This document shows positions 1 to 8,466 of a stretch of 37,284 nucleotides of DNA, one piece after another. The notes under the pieces were generated by a model, which saw only the letters and a list, made by a program, of their open reading frames with translations, was not told the origin of the DNA and did no database searches. Source of the stretch: Cyclobacteriaceae bacterium (lineage in GTDB: Bacteria > Bacteroidota > Bacteroidia > Cytophagales > Cyclobacteriaceae); assembly GCA_027067135.1 (NCBI GenBank), contig JAMOMJ010000261.1:1-37284 (forward strand), written 5' to 3'. Within the stretch, counting starts at the first letter, position 1; each line of letters starts with the position of its first letter. A program made the translations under genes and the position numbers.

Positions 1-1
1 A

Positions 2-637
2 ATTGCGAACCCTAATTGCTCAACTATTCAAATGGTGTTGGCACTCGCTCCATTACACCAAGCGTATAAAGTTAAACGAGTGGTGGTTTCTACTTATCAA
101 TCGGTAACTGGTACAGGTAAAGCTGCTGTTGACCAAATGAATAATGAACGCCAAGGGATTAAAGGCGAAATGGTGTACCCATACCCAATTGATAAAAATG
201 TAATTCCTCATATTGATGTATTTATGGAAAATGATTACACCAAAGAGGAAATGAAAATGGTAAATGAAACCAAGAAAATTTTTGGTGATGACTCAGTGTT
301 GGTAACGGCCACTGCCGTTCGTTTACCAGTAGTTGGAGGGCATGCAGAAGCCGTAAATGTGGAATTTGAAAGCGATTTTGAGATTGCTAAAGTGAAGGAG
401 CTGTTAGCTGATACCAGTGGGATTATTGTACAAGACAACCCTGCCAATAACGAATACCCGATGCCGTTATATGCACATGGTAAAGATGAGGTTTTTGTAG
501 GCCGTATTCGTAGAGATGAAACACAGCCAAACACTTTAAATATGTGGATAGTGGCTGATAATCTTAGAAAAGGTGCTGCTACAAATGCAGTTCAAATAGC
601 AGAACACTTAATTGCCAACTTATTGGTTCATGCTTAG
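2..637 (+). CDS. asd: Aspartate-semialdehyde dehydrogenase, C-terminal part (5' end outside window)
   Basis: Catalyses NADPH-dependent reduction of aspartyl-4-phosphate to aspartate semialdehyde, the branch point to lysine/diaminopimelate, threonine and methionine; cytosolic. The frame is already open at base 2 and reads NPNCSTIQ, the catalytic-cysteine motif (Cys codon 17-19). It is followed by the substrate-binding segment VVVSTYQSVTGTG and the RLPVVGGHAEAVNVEFE stretch that carries the conserved Arg and His. About 210 of the family's ~330 residues are visible and the C-terminus looks complete. The apparent ATG at 32 is internal. The stop overlaps the start of the methyltransferase gene by 8 bases, which suggests cotranscription. 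Identity is very secure. Confidence 0.97.
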   Translation: MANPNCSTIQMVLALAPLHQAYKVKRVVVSTYQSVTGTGKAAVDQMNNERQGIKGEMVYPYPIDKNVIPHIDVFMENDYTKEEMKMVNETKKIFGDDSVLVTATAVRLPVVGGHAEAVNVEFESDFEIAKVKELLADTSGIIVQDNPANNEYPMPLYAHGKDEVFVGRIRRDETQPNTLNMWIVADNLRKGAATNAVQIAEHLIANLLVHA

Positions 638-1814
638 TAAACTGCTGCTACCTCAAGTAGTAGAATTTATTAAAGAGCAGGAAAAGAGTACGCTCAAACC
701 CACTGATTTTGATCGTCTTCTGTTTAATAAGTCGAAATATCCTCATATTCCAATGGAATTGGTGGTCGATCAATTGAGAGCACGACAAAAAGCAAAAATA
801 AAGCTTCCACAATGGTTTAATACAGAAGGGGTGATTTTTCCTCCTTTGTTATCGATGGAGCAATGCTCTTCTGAGCTTGCCGCTAAATACAAGTCGAGCC
901 TTGTGCAAGGAGGGTTAGCGATTGATTTAACAGGAGGGGCGGGGGTAGATACTTATTATCTGTCCAAAAAATTTCAACGAGTTATCTATGTTGATTTTAA
1001 TAAAGATTTAGCAGAAATAGCCGCTCATAATTTTAAAATACTAGGAGTAGAAAACATTGAGGTATTTAATGGGAAGAGCGAGGACTTTATCTCTCAATTT
1101 AGTAATAAAGTAGATTTAATTTATATTGACCCCGCTCGTAGAGATCAGCACAAAAAGTTGTTTCTTTTAGAGGATTGTTCCCCTAATATTCTTTCGCTAC
1201 AAGTTGTTTTACTACAAAAAGCGACTAAAGTTATTGTTAAGGCTTCCCCAATGTTAGATATTGCTAAAGGAATTGTACAGCTACAGAATGTTTCAGAAGT
1301 ACAAGTGGTTGGCATAAAAAATGAAGTTAAAGAACTTCTTTTTATTCAAGAGCAAAAAGTTTTTGAGCATATTGCTATCACAAGTATTGATTTGGGTCTC
1401 CATTATAAATTTACTGCAAATTATATATCTAACGTAGAAGTTCCCTTGTCAAGTATTTCTTCTTTTTTGTACGAGCCTAATGCTACTATTTTAAAATCTG
1501 GCAAATCGGACGAGCTAGCAACTAAGTTCAACCTTTCAAAATTGAATAGGAATACAAATCTTTATACTTCATTACAACTGAATAAAAAGTTTTTGGGGCG
1601 AAAGTTTCTGGTTGAAAAGGTGTTAAAATATGATAAAAGAGAAGTTCGATTACACCTAGCATCGAATCAAGCAAATATTGCCATTCGAAATTTTCCTGAT
1701 ACGGCTGAGGTCGTTCGAAAAAGACTTGGACTAAAACAAGGAGGAACAACCTATCTTTTTGGTGTTAGAGACAACAAAAATTTCCCCAAAATTGTAATTT
1801 GTAGTAAAATTTAA
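630..1814 (+). CDS. Class I SAM-dependent methyltransferase with THUMP-like C-terminus
   Basis: Predicted RNA (or RNA-associated) methyltransferase. The SAM-binding motif I, IDLTGGAGVDTYYL, lies around residues 98-111, an acidic VDF follows at ~121-123, and the motif IV position reads YIDPARR at ~165-171, of the DPAR type seen in some tRNA/rRNA methyltransferases. The C-terminal ~70 residues (GGTTYLFGV region) resemble the THUMP-like domain of Bacteroidota proteins of this class. I chose ATG 630, which overlaps asd by 8 bases. An upstream TTG at 612 in the same frame would add six residues but overlap asd further. The substrate cannot be told from sequence. Family assignment is good; function is inference. 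Confidence 0.82.
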   Translation: MLSKLLLPQVVEFIKEQEKSTLKPTDFDRLLFNKSKYPHIPMELVVDQLRARQKAKIKLPQWFNTEGVIFPPLLSMEQCSSELAAKYKSSLVQGGLAIDLTGGAGVDTYYLSKKFQRVIYVDFNKDLAEIAAHNFKILGVENIEVFNGKSEDFISQFSNKVDLIYIDPARRDQHKKLFLLEDCSPNILSLQVVLLQKATKVIVKASPMLDIAKGIVQLQNVSEVQVVGIKNEVKELLFIQEQKVFEHIAITSIDLGLHYKFTANYISNVEVPLSSISSFLYEPNATILKSGKSDELATKFNLSKLNRNTNLYTSLQLNKKFLGRKFLVEKVLKYDKREVRLHLASNQANIAIRNFPDTAEVVRKRLGLKQGGTTYLFGVRDNKNFPKIVICSKI

Positions 1815-1927
1815 CTTGATATTATTCAATTTTCATTGGAGGAGAAGTATTATTGCAAATGGTTACCACTTAAATGCGTTAACCACCTATTAAAGAGGCT
1901 TGTTAAAACTCTTTTTTCTATTTAGTT

Positions 1928-2899
1928 ATGATGATCTACATATTATTTGTGGTCGGCTTCGTTATTTTAATTAAAGGAGCTGATTTGTTGGTTGACGGGG
2001 CTTCCTCTATTGGGAAAAGGCTCAATTTATCTAATATTATTATCGGGCTTACCATTGTTTCTTTTGGTACCTCTTTGCCCGAGCTTTTGGTAAATCTAGT
2101 GGCTAGTTTTAGCGGTAGCTCGCAATTAGCTATTGGTAATGTATTGGGTAGTAATATTGCCAATATATTATTAATTCTAGGTATTGCTGCTATAATAAGG
2201 CCTCTTCCTATTACAAAAAACACCTATTTTAGCGAAATACCCTTTTCGTTAATTGCTACCCTTTTGGTTGGGTTTTTAGCCAATGCAACCATTTTTAATG
2301 AGGCAGATCCAGCCGATGGCTTGCTTATATCTCGATATGATGGGATTGTTCTCCTCTTTTTCTTTTTTATGTTTTTGGCCTATGTGTATGTAGTTGCAAG
2401 GCAAAATAAGGAAGAAATTAGCGAAACTTCTGATATTGTTGTGATGTCAACAGGCAAATCGGTTATTTATATATTAATTGGAATGGTTGGATTGTTTTTT
2501 GGCGGACAGTGGGTGGTAGATGGTGCTATTCATTTAGCAACCATATTTGGTATGAGCCAGTCATTTATAGGGCTAACAATTGTGGCCATAGGTACTTCCT
2601 TGCCAGAACTTGTTACCTCTATTATTGCAGTACGCAAAAACAATACAGACATTGCCGTGGGTAATGCTGTGGGGTCTAATATTTTTAATTTATTATGGAT
2701 TTTAGGGCTTAGTGCCACTATAAAACCCTTGGCTTTTGAAGTGGTGAGTAACTCCGATATTTTTATGATTATTATCGCAAGTACCATGCTTATATTGGCT
2801 GTTATTGTTGGTAAACGAACGATTATTAGCCGATGGGAAGGCTTTTGGTTCTTTTTAGCCTATGTTGGGTATATGGTATTCTTGGTAATAAGAGGCTAA
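1928..2899 (+). CDS. Calcium/sodium antiporter (CaCA family, YrbG-like)
   Basis: Inner-membrane exchanger of 323 residues with the two inverted alpha repeats typical of the family. Repeat 1 (about residues 47-86) and repeat 2 (about 222-260) both contain GTSLPEL followed by a GN-(V/A)-(L/V)-GSN motif. These are the cation-coordinating segments in CaCA exchangers. About ten hydrophobic helices are visible, with a short charged loop at ~158-175 between the two halves. Either of two adjacent ATGs (1928, 1931) could start it. It lies 113 bases after the methyltransferase; that gap holds a weak hairpin followed by a T-run near 1893-1917, so it is probably transcribed separately. The ion pair (Ca2+ versus Na+ or K+) is not proven by sequence. 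Confidence 0.93.
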   Translation: MMIYILFVVGFVILIKGADLLVDGASSIGKRLNLSNIIIGLTIVSFGTSLPELLVNLVASFSGSSQLAIGNVLGSNIANILLILGIAAIIRPLPITKNTYFSEIPFSLIATLLVGFLANATIFNEADPADGLLISRYDGIVLLFFFFMFLAYVYVVARQNKEEISETSDIVVMSTGKSVIYILIGMVGLFFGGQWVVDGAIHLATIFGMSQSFIGLTIVAIGTSLPELVTSIIAVRKNNTDIAVGNAVGSNIFNLLWILGLSATIKPLAFEVVSNSDIFMIIIASTMLILAVIVGKRTIISRWEGFWFFLAYVGYMVFLVIRG

Positions 2900-3034
2900 T
2901 AATTTAGATTATCTTGTTTTTTGCATTTTGATTAAATGTGGACGAACGTGTACCAAAAATTAATAAACATTCTGAGTAAAAAAATACAGCAGAAACACCT
3001 GAATTTTTGCCATAAGAAAATATTCACTACAGGT

Positions 3035-4030
3035 CTAAAATACCTTATACTTCGATTTAGTAAGAATGTCTTTGGCACTTGGGTTGGCCATTAGCTCTTG
3101 CAAACTCACAGAAGGGTTATTTTTCATATAGGTGTTGGTAATATCCCAACCTACCCAAGAGCCTACTCTTCCTGGGCACTTCTCCCCAATTTCTGCAACG
3201 TTGGGTCGTTCATCCATATATTTTTGCTTATCGAAATGATTGGTGTTATACAGCAGTTCGTTATTGAGGAAATGATACCAAATAACATCTTTGTTTTCTT
3301 CTACATCAATAAGCTCTTGGCCACTATACCAAACCAATAAAGAGTCGGGAGCGCAAGGCATCATTTGCTTAGCAAAGTAGAATTTTTTGCCGTAATAAAT
3401 CATATCAGCTAACATGGTTTGGTCACTGGGGTCTTCTTTTAAAAAGTTGTTGGCATATAAAAGCATTACTGCTGGCACAATGTAGGCTTTGTCATAGCGA
3501 GGCAAAATATACTGAGGCACACCCGGAGGTTGATATTTAGCCCCTTTGCCCAAATAATATTCGAGTCCAATAATTATCTGGTCTTTCCCCACATACATTT
3601 CGCTACTGCCGAAACCAGTAATCATCGTTTTTATTTGTGGTGCCACAAAGCTTGGGTAATAATGTTTTATATAGCTGAAGGCTTCTTCAAACTCCTGTTG
3701 CAAATCACTAAAATCTCCATAAGCTGCAATGGTTTCGTTATACAGCGTATCTACATAAGGATTTTTAATTCGTTTGTAAAGTTCCATTGCTAAAATGGAA
3801 TCAGAAGGGTATTGTTGGCGACCTAAAAACTCATCGGCCATCACAGGGTGGGAAGTGATAAAAAACTCTACTTCTTGCACAGAGCTTAAACTGAATAACT
3901 CTTCCTCTAATCGCTCTATATTAACACTTACCTTATCGGCTTCCTCTAGTTCCGGAGCTTCAATACAGTTGCTATCTGGGGTGCAAGCCAAGCCAAAGGC
4001 TAATAGAATTAAGACGGAATAGTTTTTCAT
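3035..4030 (-). CDS. gldB: Gliding motility lipoprotein GldB
   Basis: Lipoprotein of 331 residues of the GldB family, required in flavobacteria for gliding and linked there to the Gld/T9SS machinery. The signal peptide and lipobox (LLAFGLAC, Cys16) place it in the membrane facing the periplasm. The body carries GldB-like segments such as PGVPQYILPRYDKAYIVPAV, WYSGQELIDVEENKDVIW, and a C-terminal PGRVGSWVGWDI. I chose ATG 4030 because it opens directly onto the signal peptide. The same frame stays open to 4183, but that extension reads through a repeat (4146-4226) and degenerate repeat sequence. No gldC follows, unlike in Flavobacterium johnsoniae. Confidence 0.88.
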   Translation of the reverse strand: MKNYSVLILLAFGLACTPDSNCIEAPELEEADKVSVNIERLEEELFSLSSVQEVEFFITSHPVMADEFLGRQQYPSDSILAMELYKRIKNPYVDTLYNETIAAYGDFSDLQQEFEEAFSYIKHYYPSFVAPQIKTMITGFGSSEMYVGKDQIIIGLEYYLGKGAKYQPPGVPQYILPRYDKAYIVPAVMLLYANNFLKEDPSDQTMLADMIYYGKKFYFAKQMMPCAPDSLLVWYSGQELIDVEENKDVIWYHFLNNELLYNTNHFDKQKYMDERPNVAEIGEKCPGRVGSWVGWDITNTYMKNNPSVSLQELMANPSAKDILTKSKYKVF

Positions 4031-4145
4031 AATTCTGTAAAAGTATATTAGAGGAATGTCATTCTGAATTATTTTAGAAACTATGTAAATGTTTAGAAAC
4101 CCTGAAACAAGTTCTGGAATGTTTGAAAAAAGCTTGAAAAGTAGC

Positions 4146-4226
4146 ACGTCATTCTGAACGAAGTGAAGAATCTCTATGATCAATGCATTAAAGATATGAG
4201 ATTCTTCACTTCGTTCAGAATGACGT
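4146..4226. repeat. REP-like inverted repeat, perfect 29-bp arms
   Basis: Arms 4146-4174 and 4198-4226 are exact reverse complements, separated by 23 bases. Each contains CATTCTGAACGAAGTGAAG. The pair sits between the start of gldB and the end of rng, so as RNA it would fold into a very stable hairpin. Degenerate relatives lie next to it: a GTCATTCTGA segment near 4057 and a CCCTGAAACAAGTTCTGG segment near 4101. The perfect identity of the arms argues for recent acquisition or gene conversion. Whether it ends rng transcription or is inert cannot be told. Confidence 0.9.
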
Positions 4227-4258
4227 TAGTGTATTTTAGGCCACTAGTCAAAGTTTTT

Positions 4259-5809
4259 TTACTCCAACTTAATTTCTTCCTTCATCGAATTTAAGAACTG
4301 ATATTCTGTAACTGCTAACGAAGAATCTTCGATAATTTTTACCCACTTACCAAATTTTCTCCACCAGCTAAAACGGATAGAAAAAATACCTTTAGTAAAA
4401 TAGCTATATAAATAAGGGTGAAGCACCAATGATAATCCTTGCTCATTCTGGTTTTCCAGTAAATTTGCGAGTGCATCTTCAATTTGGTCAGAAATATTAA
4501 TGGACGCAGTGATGGTACCTGTACCGTTACACGTTGGGCAACTTTCAGCGGTTTTAATATCTACTTCTGGTCGTACCCTTTGACGGGTAATTTGCATCAA
4601 CCCAAATTTAGAAAGAGGCAAAATGGTGTATTTGGATCGGTCTCCATCCATTTCTTCTTTCATTTTTTGTTGAAGCAACCTTCGGTTTTCAACCCTACGT
4701 AAATCGATAAAATCAACCACGATAATACCGCCCATATCGCGCAGGCGTAGTTGACGTGCTACTTCTGCCGCAGCTTCCAAATTTACTGCAAGGGCAGTAG
4801 CTTCCTGGTCAACCTCACGGTTGCTCTTATTGCCACTATTAACATCAATTACGTGTAGCGCTTCGGTGTGTTCAATTATTAAATAACCACCGCCTTTAAT
4901 GCTTACCGATCGGCCAAACATGAGCTTAATCTGCTTCTCTAACCCAAGTGATTCAAAAAGTTTGACCTTTCCATTATAGTATTTTACAATGCCTTCTTTG
5001 TTGGGGGCAATTTGCCTGATATATGTTTGAATTTCATCAAACATACCCTTATCGTCCACCGTAATTTTATCGAAACTCTCGTTTAAAACGTCTCTTAAAA
5101 TAGAAGAAGTCTTACTGATTTCGCTTACAATTACATCACGTGGTTTAGCGGTTTTTAGCAGTTCCATTCCCGCTTTCCACTTTTGTACCAAAATATCAAG
5201 GTCGGTGTGGAGGTCGGCAACAGATTTACCTTCGGCAACGGTTCTAATAATTACCCCAAAATTTTCGGGCGTAATCGAGTTCATTAAGCGCATTAAGCGT
5301 TTTCGCTCATCGCTATTGCTAATTTTTTTAGATATGCTTACTGCCTTCGAAAAGGGAACAAGCACAATGTATCTTCCTGCTAGTGATAGCTCACAGGAGA
5401 GTCGGGGGCCTTTGGTAGATATAGGTTCTTTTACAACCTGAACAAGGATTTTTTGGTTTCGTGTTAAAACCTCAGAAATTTTACCGTGTTTATTAATGTC
5501 GGGTAAGATTTTGAAACCGCCCAATTCGGGCTTTGCATTTCTACTCTGAACCTGTTTTGTGTACTTGTTTAACGATTGTACTTTAGGTCCTAAATCGAGG
5601 TAATGAAGAAACGCATCTTTTTCGTAACCAACATCAATGAAAGCGGCATTTAATCCCGCAACCACTTTTTTTACAGTTCCTAAGTATATTTCACCTACTG
5701 TAAATTGACGACTGTCGTCTTCTCGATGGTATTCTAATAATCCTTTGTCCTTTAATAAGGCAATCCGACTTCCAGTTTGAGTAGCACTAATTACTAACTC
5801 ATTACTCAA
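4259..5809 (-). CDS. rng: Ribonuclease E/G family endoribonuclease
   Basis: Single-strand endoribonuclease of RNase G size (516 residues), acting in rRNA maturation and mRNA decay. An N-terminal S1-type RNA-binding domain (about residues 36-145, beginning FTVGEIYLGTVKKVV) is followed by the catalytic domain. The latter has DVNSG at 322-326 and VVDFIDLR with Asp366, corresponding to the two Mg2+-binding aspartates of E. coli RNase E. The zinc-link CPTC (Cys424, Cys427) needed for dimerisation is present. There is no long RNase E-like C-terminal scaffold. It lies downstream of the 29-codon basic protein gene in the same direction, with hairpins between them (5849-5910). Confidence 0.96.
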   Translation of the reverse strand: MSNELVISATQTGSRIALLKDKGLLEYHREDDSRQFTVGEIYLGTVKKVVAGLNAAFIDVGYEKDAFLHYLDLGPKVQSLNKYTKQVQSRNAKPELGGFKILPDINKHGKISEVLTRNQKILVQVVKEPISTKGPRLSCELSLAGRYIVLVPFSKAVSISKKISNSDERKRLMRLMNSITPENFGVIIRTVAEGKSVADLHTDLDILVQKWKAGMELLKTAKPRDVIVSEISKTSSILRDVLNESFDKITVDDKGMFDEIQTYIRQIAPNKEGIVKYYNGKVKLFESLGLEKQIKLMFGRSVSIKGGGYLIIEHTEALHVIDVNSGNKSNREVDQEATALAVNLEAAAEVARQLRLRDMGGIIVVDFIDLRRVENRRLLQQKMKEEMDGDRSKYTILPLSKFGLMQITRQRVRPEVDIKTAESCPTCNGTGTITASINISDQIEDALANLLENQNEQGLSLVLHPYLYSYFTKGIFSIRFSWWRKFGKWVKIIEDSSLAVTEYQFLNSMKEEIKLE

Positions 5810-5848
5810 AATAATAGTCGTTTATGTTAATTTTATTAAACCAATAAA

Positions 5849-5910
5849 CGCTCTGCAGTACAGCCCAAAGGGTTAGCTACAGAGCGAATACGTTTGTAGC
5901 AAATTGCTAC
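5849..5910 (-). promoter_or_regulatory. Two hairpins upstream of the RNase G gene
   Basis: A hairpin with 7-bp arms (CGCTCTG 5849-5855, CAGAGCG 5880-5886) has an inner stem around AGCCC/GGGTT. A near-perfect palindrome GTAGCAA-A-TTGCTAC lies at 5896-5910. Both lie between the small basic protein gene and rng, so they would be in the rng leader RNA. Hairpin leaders are used for autoregulation of rne in E. coli. A similar role here is only inference; they could equally be a partial terminator of the upstream gene. Confidence 0.4.
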
Positions 5911-5916
5911 GATACT

Positions 5917-6006
5917 CTACTTCTTCTTATGTCTGTTTTTTCTTAAACGCTTTTTACGTTTGTGAGTAGAAATCTTATGTCTTTTTCTTTTTTTACCGCA
6001 AGGCAT
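5917..6006 (-). CDS. Very small basic protein, mS38 / COX24 C-terminal type
   Basis: A 29-codon gene starting MPCGKKRKRHKISTHKRK and ending RKNRHKKK. More than half the residues are Lys, Arg or His. The pattern matches the short AURKAIP1/COX24 C-terminal domain proteins annotated across Bacteroidota, relatives of the mitochondrial small-subunit protein mS38, so it is probably ribosome-associated. It ends about 110 bases before rng in the same direction, consistent with an RNA-processing/translation cluster. It is too short for usual ORF thresholds, but its composition and position make it convincing. The exact ribosomal role is inference. Confidence 0.85.
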   Translation of the reverse strand: MPCGKKRKRHKISTHKRKKRLRKNRHKKK

Positions 6007-6062
6007 AATTTTGTTGTTTTCTGCTGATGGTTCATCGTGAAACACCAACTGTTGTTTATAAT

Positions 6063-6848
6063 TTATTTAATTTCATTCAGATAATCATCCACATTGGCTT
6101 CTACCTCTGCAGGGATTTCTAATAGTTTCAATCTTTCAAAAAGCATTTTGCCCTCTTTGGTATTGCCTGTTTTTATATTGGCAATGGCCAAATAATACAT
6201 TCCATTTATGTGAGTGCTGTCTGATTGAACCAATTTGCTTAAATACTCAGCAGCTTTTTCAAAATTATTGCCTTGAAAAAAGTGAATACCTAAGTTATAT
6301 AAGGCTTCTTGGTTAGCAGCATCAACAGTTAATATTTCTTGGAGTAATTGAGTAGCTTTATGTGCTTTATTATACGAATAATAAAGGTTGGCCAGAGCCA
6401 ATTTTCCTTTTTCTGATAATGAAATGGGTTCAACTTTCTCTAAACAAGCGATGGCTTTCAAGGCCATTTGCTGTTCTTCTTGTTCTCCAGAAGCGTTTTT
6501 AAATGCTTTATAATACATCAATCCGGCACTTTTCCAATTTTCCTCGTTCGGAAAACGGTTGGCAATCAGCTCTTTATAGCTAGCTGCACTATCGTACTGC
6601 CCTGCTTTAACATAGGAGGACGATAACCGGAGCGCAAAGTTAGAATAATTTTCGGAATTTGTTGATACAAACAAACTGTCTTTTAGCAATTTAATGCTTC
6701 CTATTTCTGGTGTTGCTTGATTAGCAAGGGCAATTTCATGCTCATTGACAGACTCAAAATGTTTATCTACAAACCAATAGGTATCAAAAAATAGAATAAC
6801 GGCAGCAATGCTTGCAGTTATTAGTATCGCTTTAAACCAAATACGCAT
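6063..6848 (-). CDS. Membrane-anchored tetratricopeptide repeat protein
   Basis: A 261-residue protein with an N-terminal hydrophobic anchor (about residues 7-22, ILITASIAAVILFF) and a periplasmic helical body. TPR-type pairs are visible: YNLGIHFFQGNNFEKAAEYL and YYLAIANIKTGNTKEGKMLF at roughly 190-245, with weaker repeats from ~70 onward (ANLYYSYNKAHKATQLL). It probably serves as a protein-protein scaffold. It lies 56 bases upstream of the 29-codon protein in the same direction. Specific partners cannot be inferred. Confidence 0.8.
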   Translation of the reverse strand: MRIWFKAILITASIAAVILFFDTYWFVDKHFESVNEHEIALANQATPEIGSIKLLKDSLFVSTNSENYSNFALRLSSSYVKAGQYDSAASYKELIANRFPNEENWKSAGLMYYKAFKNASGEQEEQQMALKAIACLEKVEPISLSEKGKLALANLYYSYNKAHKATQLLQEILTVDAANQEALYNLGIHFFQGNNFEKAAEYLSKLVQSDSTHINGMYYLAIANIKTGNTKEGKMLFERLKLLEIPAEVEANVDDYLNEIK

Positions 6849-6940
6849 CTAATAGAAAAATTTAGGCTGCAAAGATAGGAGAATTTGAGATTGTGAATAA
6901 TACGTGTTTAGGCTTAGATTGAAACAAGTGATAATGGCAT

Positions 6941-7510
6941 CTATTTCCATACAATATTTTGAGTTGTTGCGGATAAGCTATCCTTATTAGATTTAATTGC
7001 TAATATGGTAAACTCGTGTGTTTTGCTGAGTGGAGGTGTTCCAAACTTTAAATTTATTTCACCAACATCATTTGGAAAAAAATTCATTTCAGATAAAGTT
7101 TTTGAATAAACTGATCCATTTATAGCTCCTGTATTTGATCTGGTTATTGTTTCATATAGTACAATATCATTTAAAAGGCTTCCTGCAGGGTGTTCGCTAT
7201 CCCAATCGTTATTGCTTACTACTTGAATATTAGTGATATAATATTTTCTTCCAAGTTCCCCATTTTCCGTACATTTTTCAATCGCCAAGGATGATGTAAA
7301 AAAACCAATATTTAATTTGGCAACATTTTCAATAAGCGATTCATTTATACTCATCACAAAAGGTTGGTTCGTGATGATTGTCTCGTTTTGATATTCTAAA
7401 GAAATACCTTTAAAATCATAATAAGGATAAGGAACTTCGGGGCAGTTTAAACAGCCAACTAATGTTCCAATTATACTATAAACTAAAATTACGAAGCCTC
7501 CTTTTTTCAC
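6941..7510 (-). CDS. Hypothetical lipoprotein
   Basis: A 189-residue protein I do not recognise. A short positively charged N-terminus (MKKGG), hydrophobic segment and lipobox-like GTLVGC (Cys20) indicate a lipoprotein. The mature part starts LNCPEVPYPYYDFKGI and is rich in short beta-type stretches. It contains EFTILAIKSNKDSLSATT near the C-terminus. No enzymatic motif is seen. It is flanked by ~90 and ~115 bases of non-coding sequence, so it is probably monocistronic. Confidence 0.7.
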   Translation of the reverse strand: MKKGGFVILVYSIIGTLVGCLNCPEVPYPYYDFKGISLEYQNETIITNQPFVMSINESLIENVAKLNIGFFTSSLAIEKCTENGELGRKYYITNIQVVSNNDWDSEHPAGSLLNDIVLYETITRSNTGAINGSVYSKTLSEMNFFPNDVGEINLKFGTPPLSKTHEFTILAIKSNKDSLSATTQNIVWK

Positions 7511-7602
7511 TTTGTTAAAATTTGAGAAGAGTACTAATTAAACGAAATAAATCCTAAGATAATATAAATTCAAGGACAAGCATGTAATACCCTTATGAAC
7601 CA

Positions 7603-7649
7603 GTGTTAAGTCAAAGCTTGGTTCGGCTAAAGTATGCTTGACTTGACAC
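7603..7649. repeat. Inverted repeat spanning the 3' end of the M90 peptidase gene
   Basis: Left arm 7603-7617 (GTGTTAAGTCAAAGC) pairs with 7636-7649 (GCTTGACTTGACAC) with one gap and one mismatch. The right arm lies inside the peptidase coding region and the left arm lies beyond its stop codon, so the last residues (VKSSIL) come from the repeat. On the mRNA it forms a hairpin around the stop codon. No T-run follows, so it is not a classic terminator. Confidence 0.7.
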
Positions 7650-8466
7650 TAGGGCTTTTATCAAACAGCCGCTTAATATCCTGCCTTAGTAAATTAGAGA
7701 GTGTTTTATATAGTTCAGGGCTATAATCGAATAGTTTGTGTGGTTGCTCAAAGTATAGCTCAATGCTTACCGCAAAAAACTCATCTTCGTTTACCGAAGC
7801 ATATTGCCTGTAAATAGTTTCTCCTCCCTGCCCGTCTGGCAGGCGGGCATTTTTAATCTTGCTCATTTCGGCCTTGGCTAAGGCTTGCCATTTCTCCAAT
7901 TCTGCTCTGTCGAAAAAGGCATATTCTTCATTTTGAATTAGGTTTTCGAGCTTTAAGGCATGCGCCATTTCGTGCAGGCCTAAATTCATACCATCAGTGG
8001 GGTTGGCAAAACCCTCTACAAAATGTTGCCAACTAAGTACAATGGATTTGTAACGGGGGTTAACCTCTCCTTTATGATATTGCCGGTTAATGGTGGAGTA
8101 ATAATCATTGGGATAAATAAGTATTTTATCGAAATGCTTGAGCGTAATATCAGGTAGCCCGAAAGTTAGCTGCACTGCCGTGGCAGAAATTAAGGCTTTC
8201 ATTTCATCCGTTACCTCGTCTATATTTCTAGGGATAAATTCCTTGGTGAGAAGAAAATAGTTAACCTTTTGTTCAAATATAACTTTGCTTTTATCGGGCA
8301 GTTTTTGGTAGAACCTGTTATACTTTTCAATAGGCTCTTTATAATGAATGTGAAGTGCTCTTTTTGATCTCCACTTTACTAAAAGCCCGTCTAACCCATA
8401 AAACTTATGAGCCAGAATAACTACTGACACAATTATAAAAACATAAAAAATCACCACGCTGGGCAA
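7627..8466 (-). CDS. M90 (MtfA-like) zinc metallopeptidase, membrane-anchored
   Basis: A 279-residue protein with an N-terminal transmembrane segment (about residues 3-19) and an M90/MtfA-type peptidase domain. The zinc motif HEMAH is at 165-169, preceded by NLGL. A downstream NEDEFFAVSIELYFEQP segment around 226-242 is typical of the family. E. coli MtfA inactivates the Mlc repressor; the substrate here is unknown. No ATG exists near the N-terminus. The first usable start is TTG 8466, directly after the glyS stop and in the same frame, with GTG codons at 8457 and 8454 as alternatives. A GC-rich palindrome (7827-7849) adds ARLPDGQGG at ~207-215, and the 3' end lies in a second repeat. Confidence 0.86.
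   Translation of the reverse strand: MPSVVIFYVFIIVSVVILAHKFYGLDGLLVKWRSKRALHIHYKEPIEKYNRFYQKLPDKSKVIFEQKVNYFLLTKEFIPRNIDEVTDEMKALISATAVQLTFGLPDITLKHFDKILIYPNDYYSTINRQYHKGEVNPRYKSIVLSWQHFVEGFANPTDGMNLGLHEMAHALKLENLIQNEEYAFFDRAELEKWQALAKAEMSKIKNARLPDGQGGETIYRQYASVNEDEFFAVSIELYFEQPHKLFDYSPELYKTLSNLLRQDIKRLFDKSPSVKSSIL
7827..7849. repeat. GC-rich palindromic repeat inserted in frame inside the M90 peptidase gene
   Basis: The stretch CCTGCCCGTCTGGCAGGCGG with its flanks is far richer in G+C than the surrounding gene. It pairs TGCCCG (7829-7834) with CGGGCA (7844-7849). Read on the minus strand it encodes RLPDGQ with neighbours A and GG. Palindromes of this composition are common intergenic repeats in Bacteroidota genomes (from memory). 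Here it is read through without breaking the frame, in a region between the HEMAH helix and the next conserved block where a loop insertion would be tolerated. Confidence 0.7.

Noticed and set aside
4031-4183. Upstream extension of gldB to 4183
   Set aside because: The extension translates repeat DNA and precedes an excellent lipoprotein signal peptide beginning at ATG 4030.
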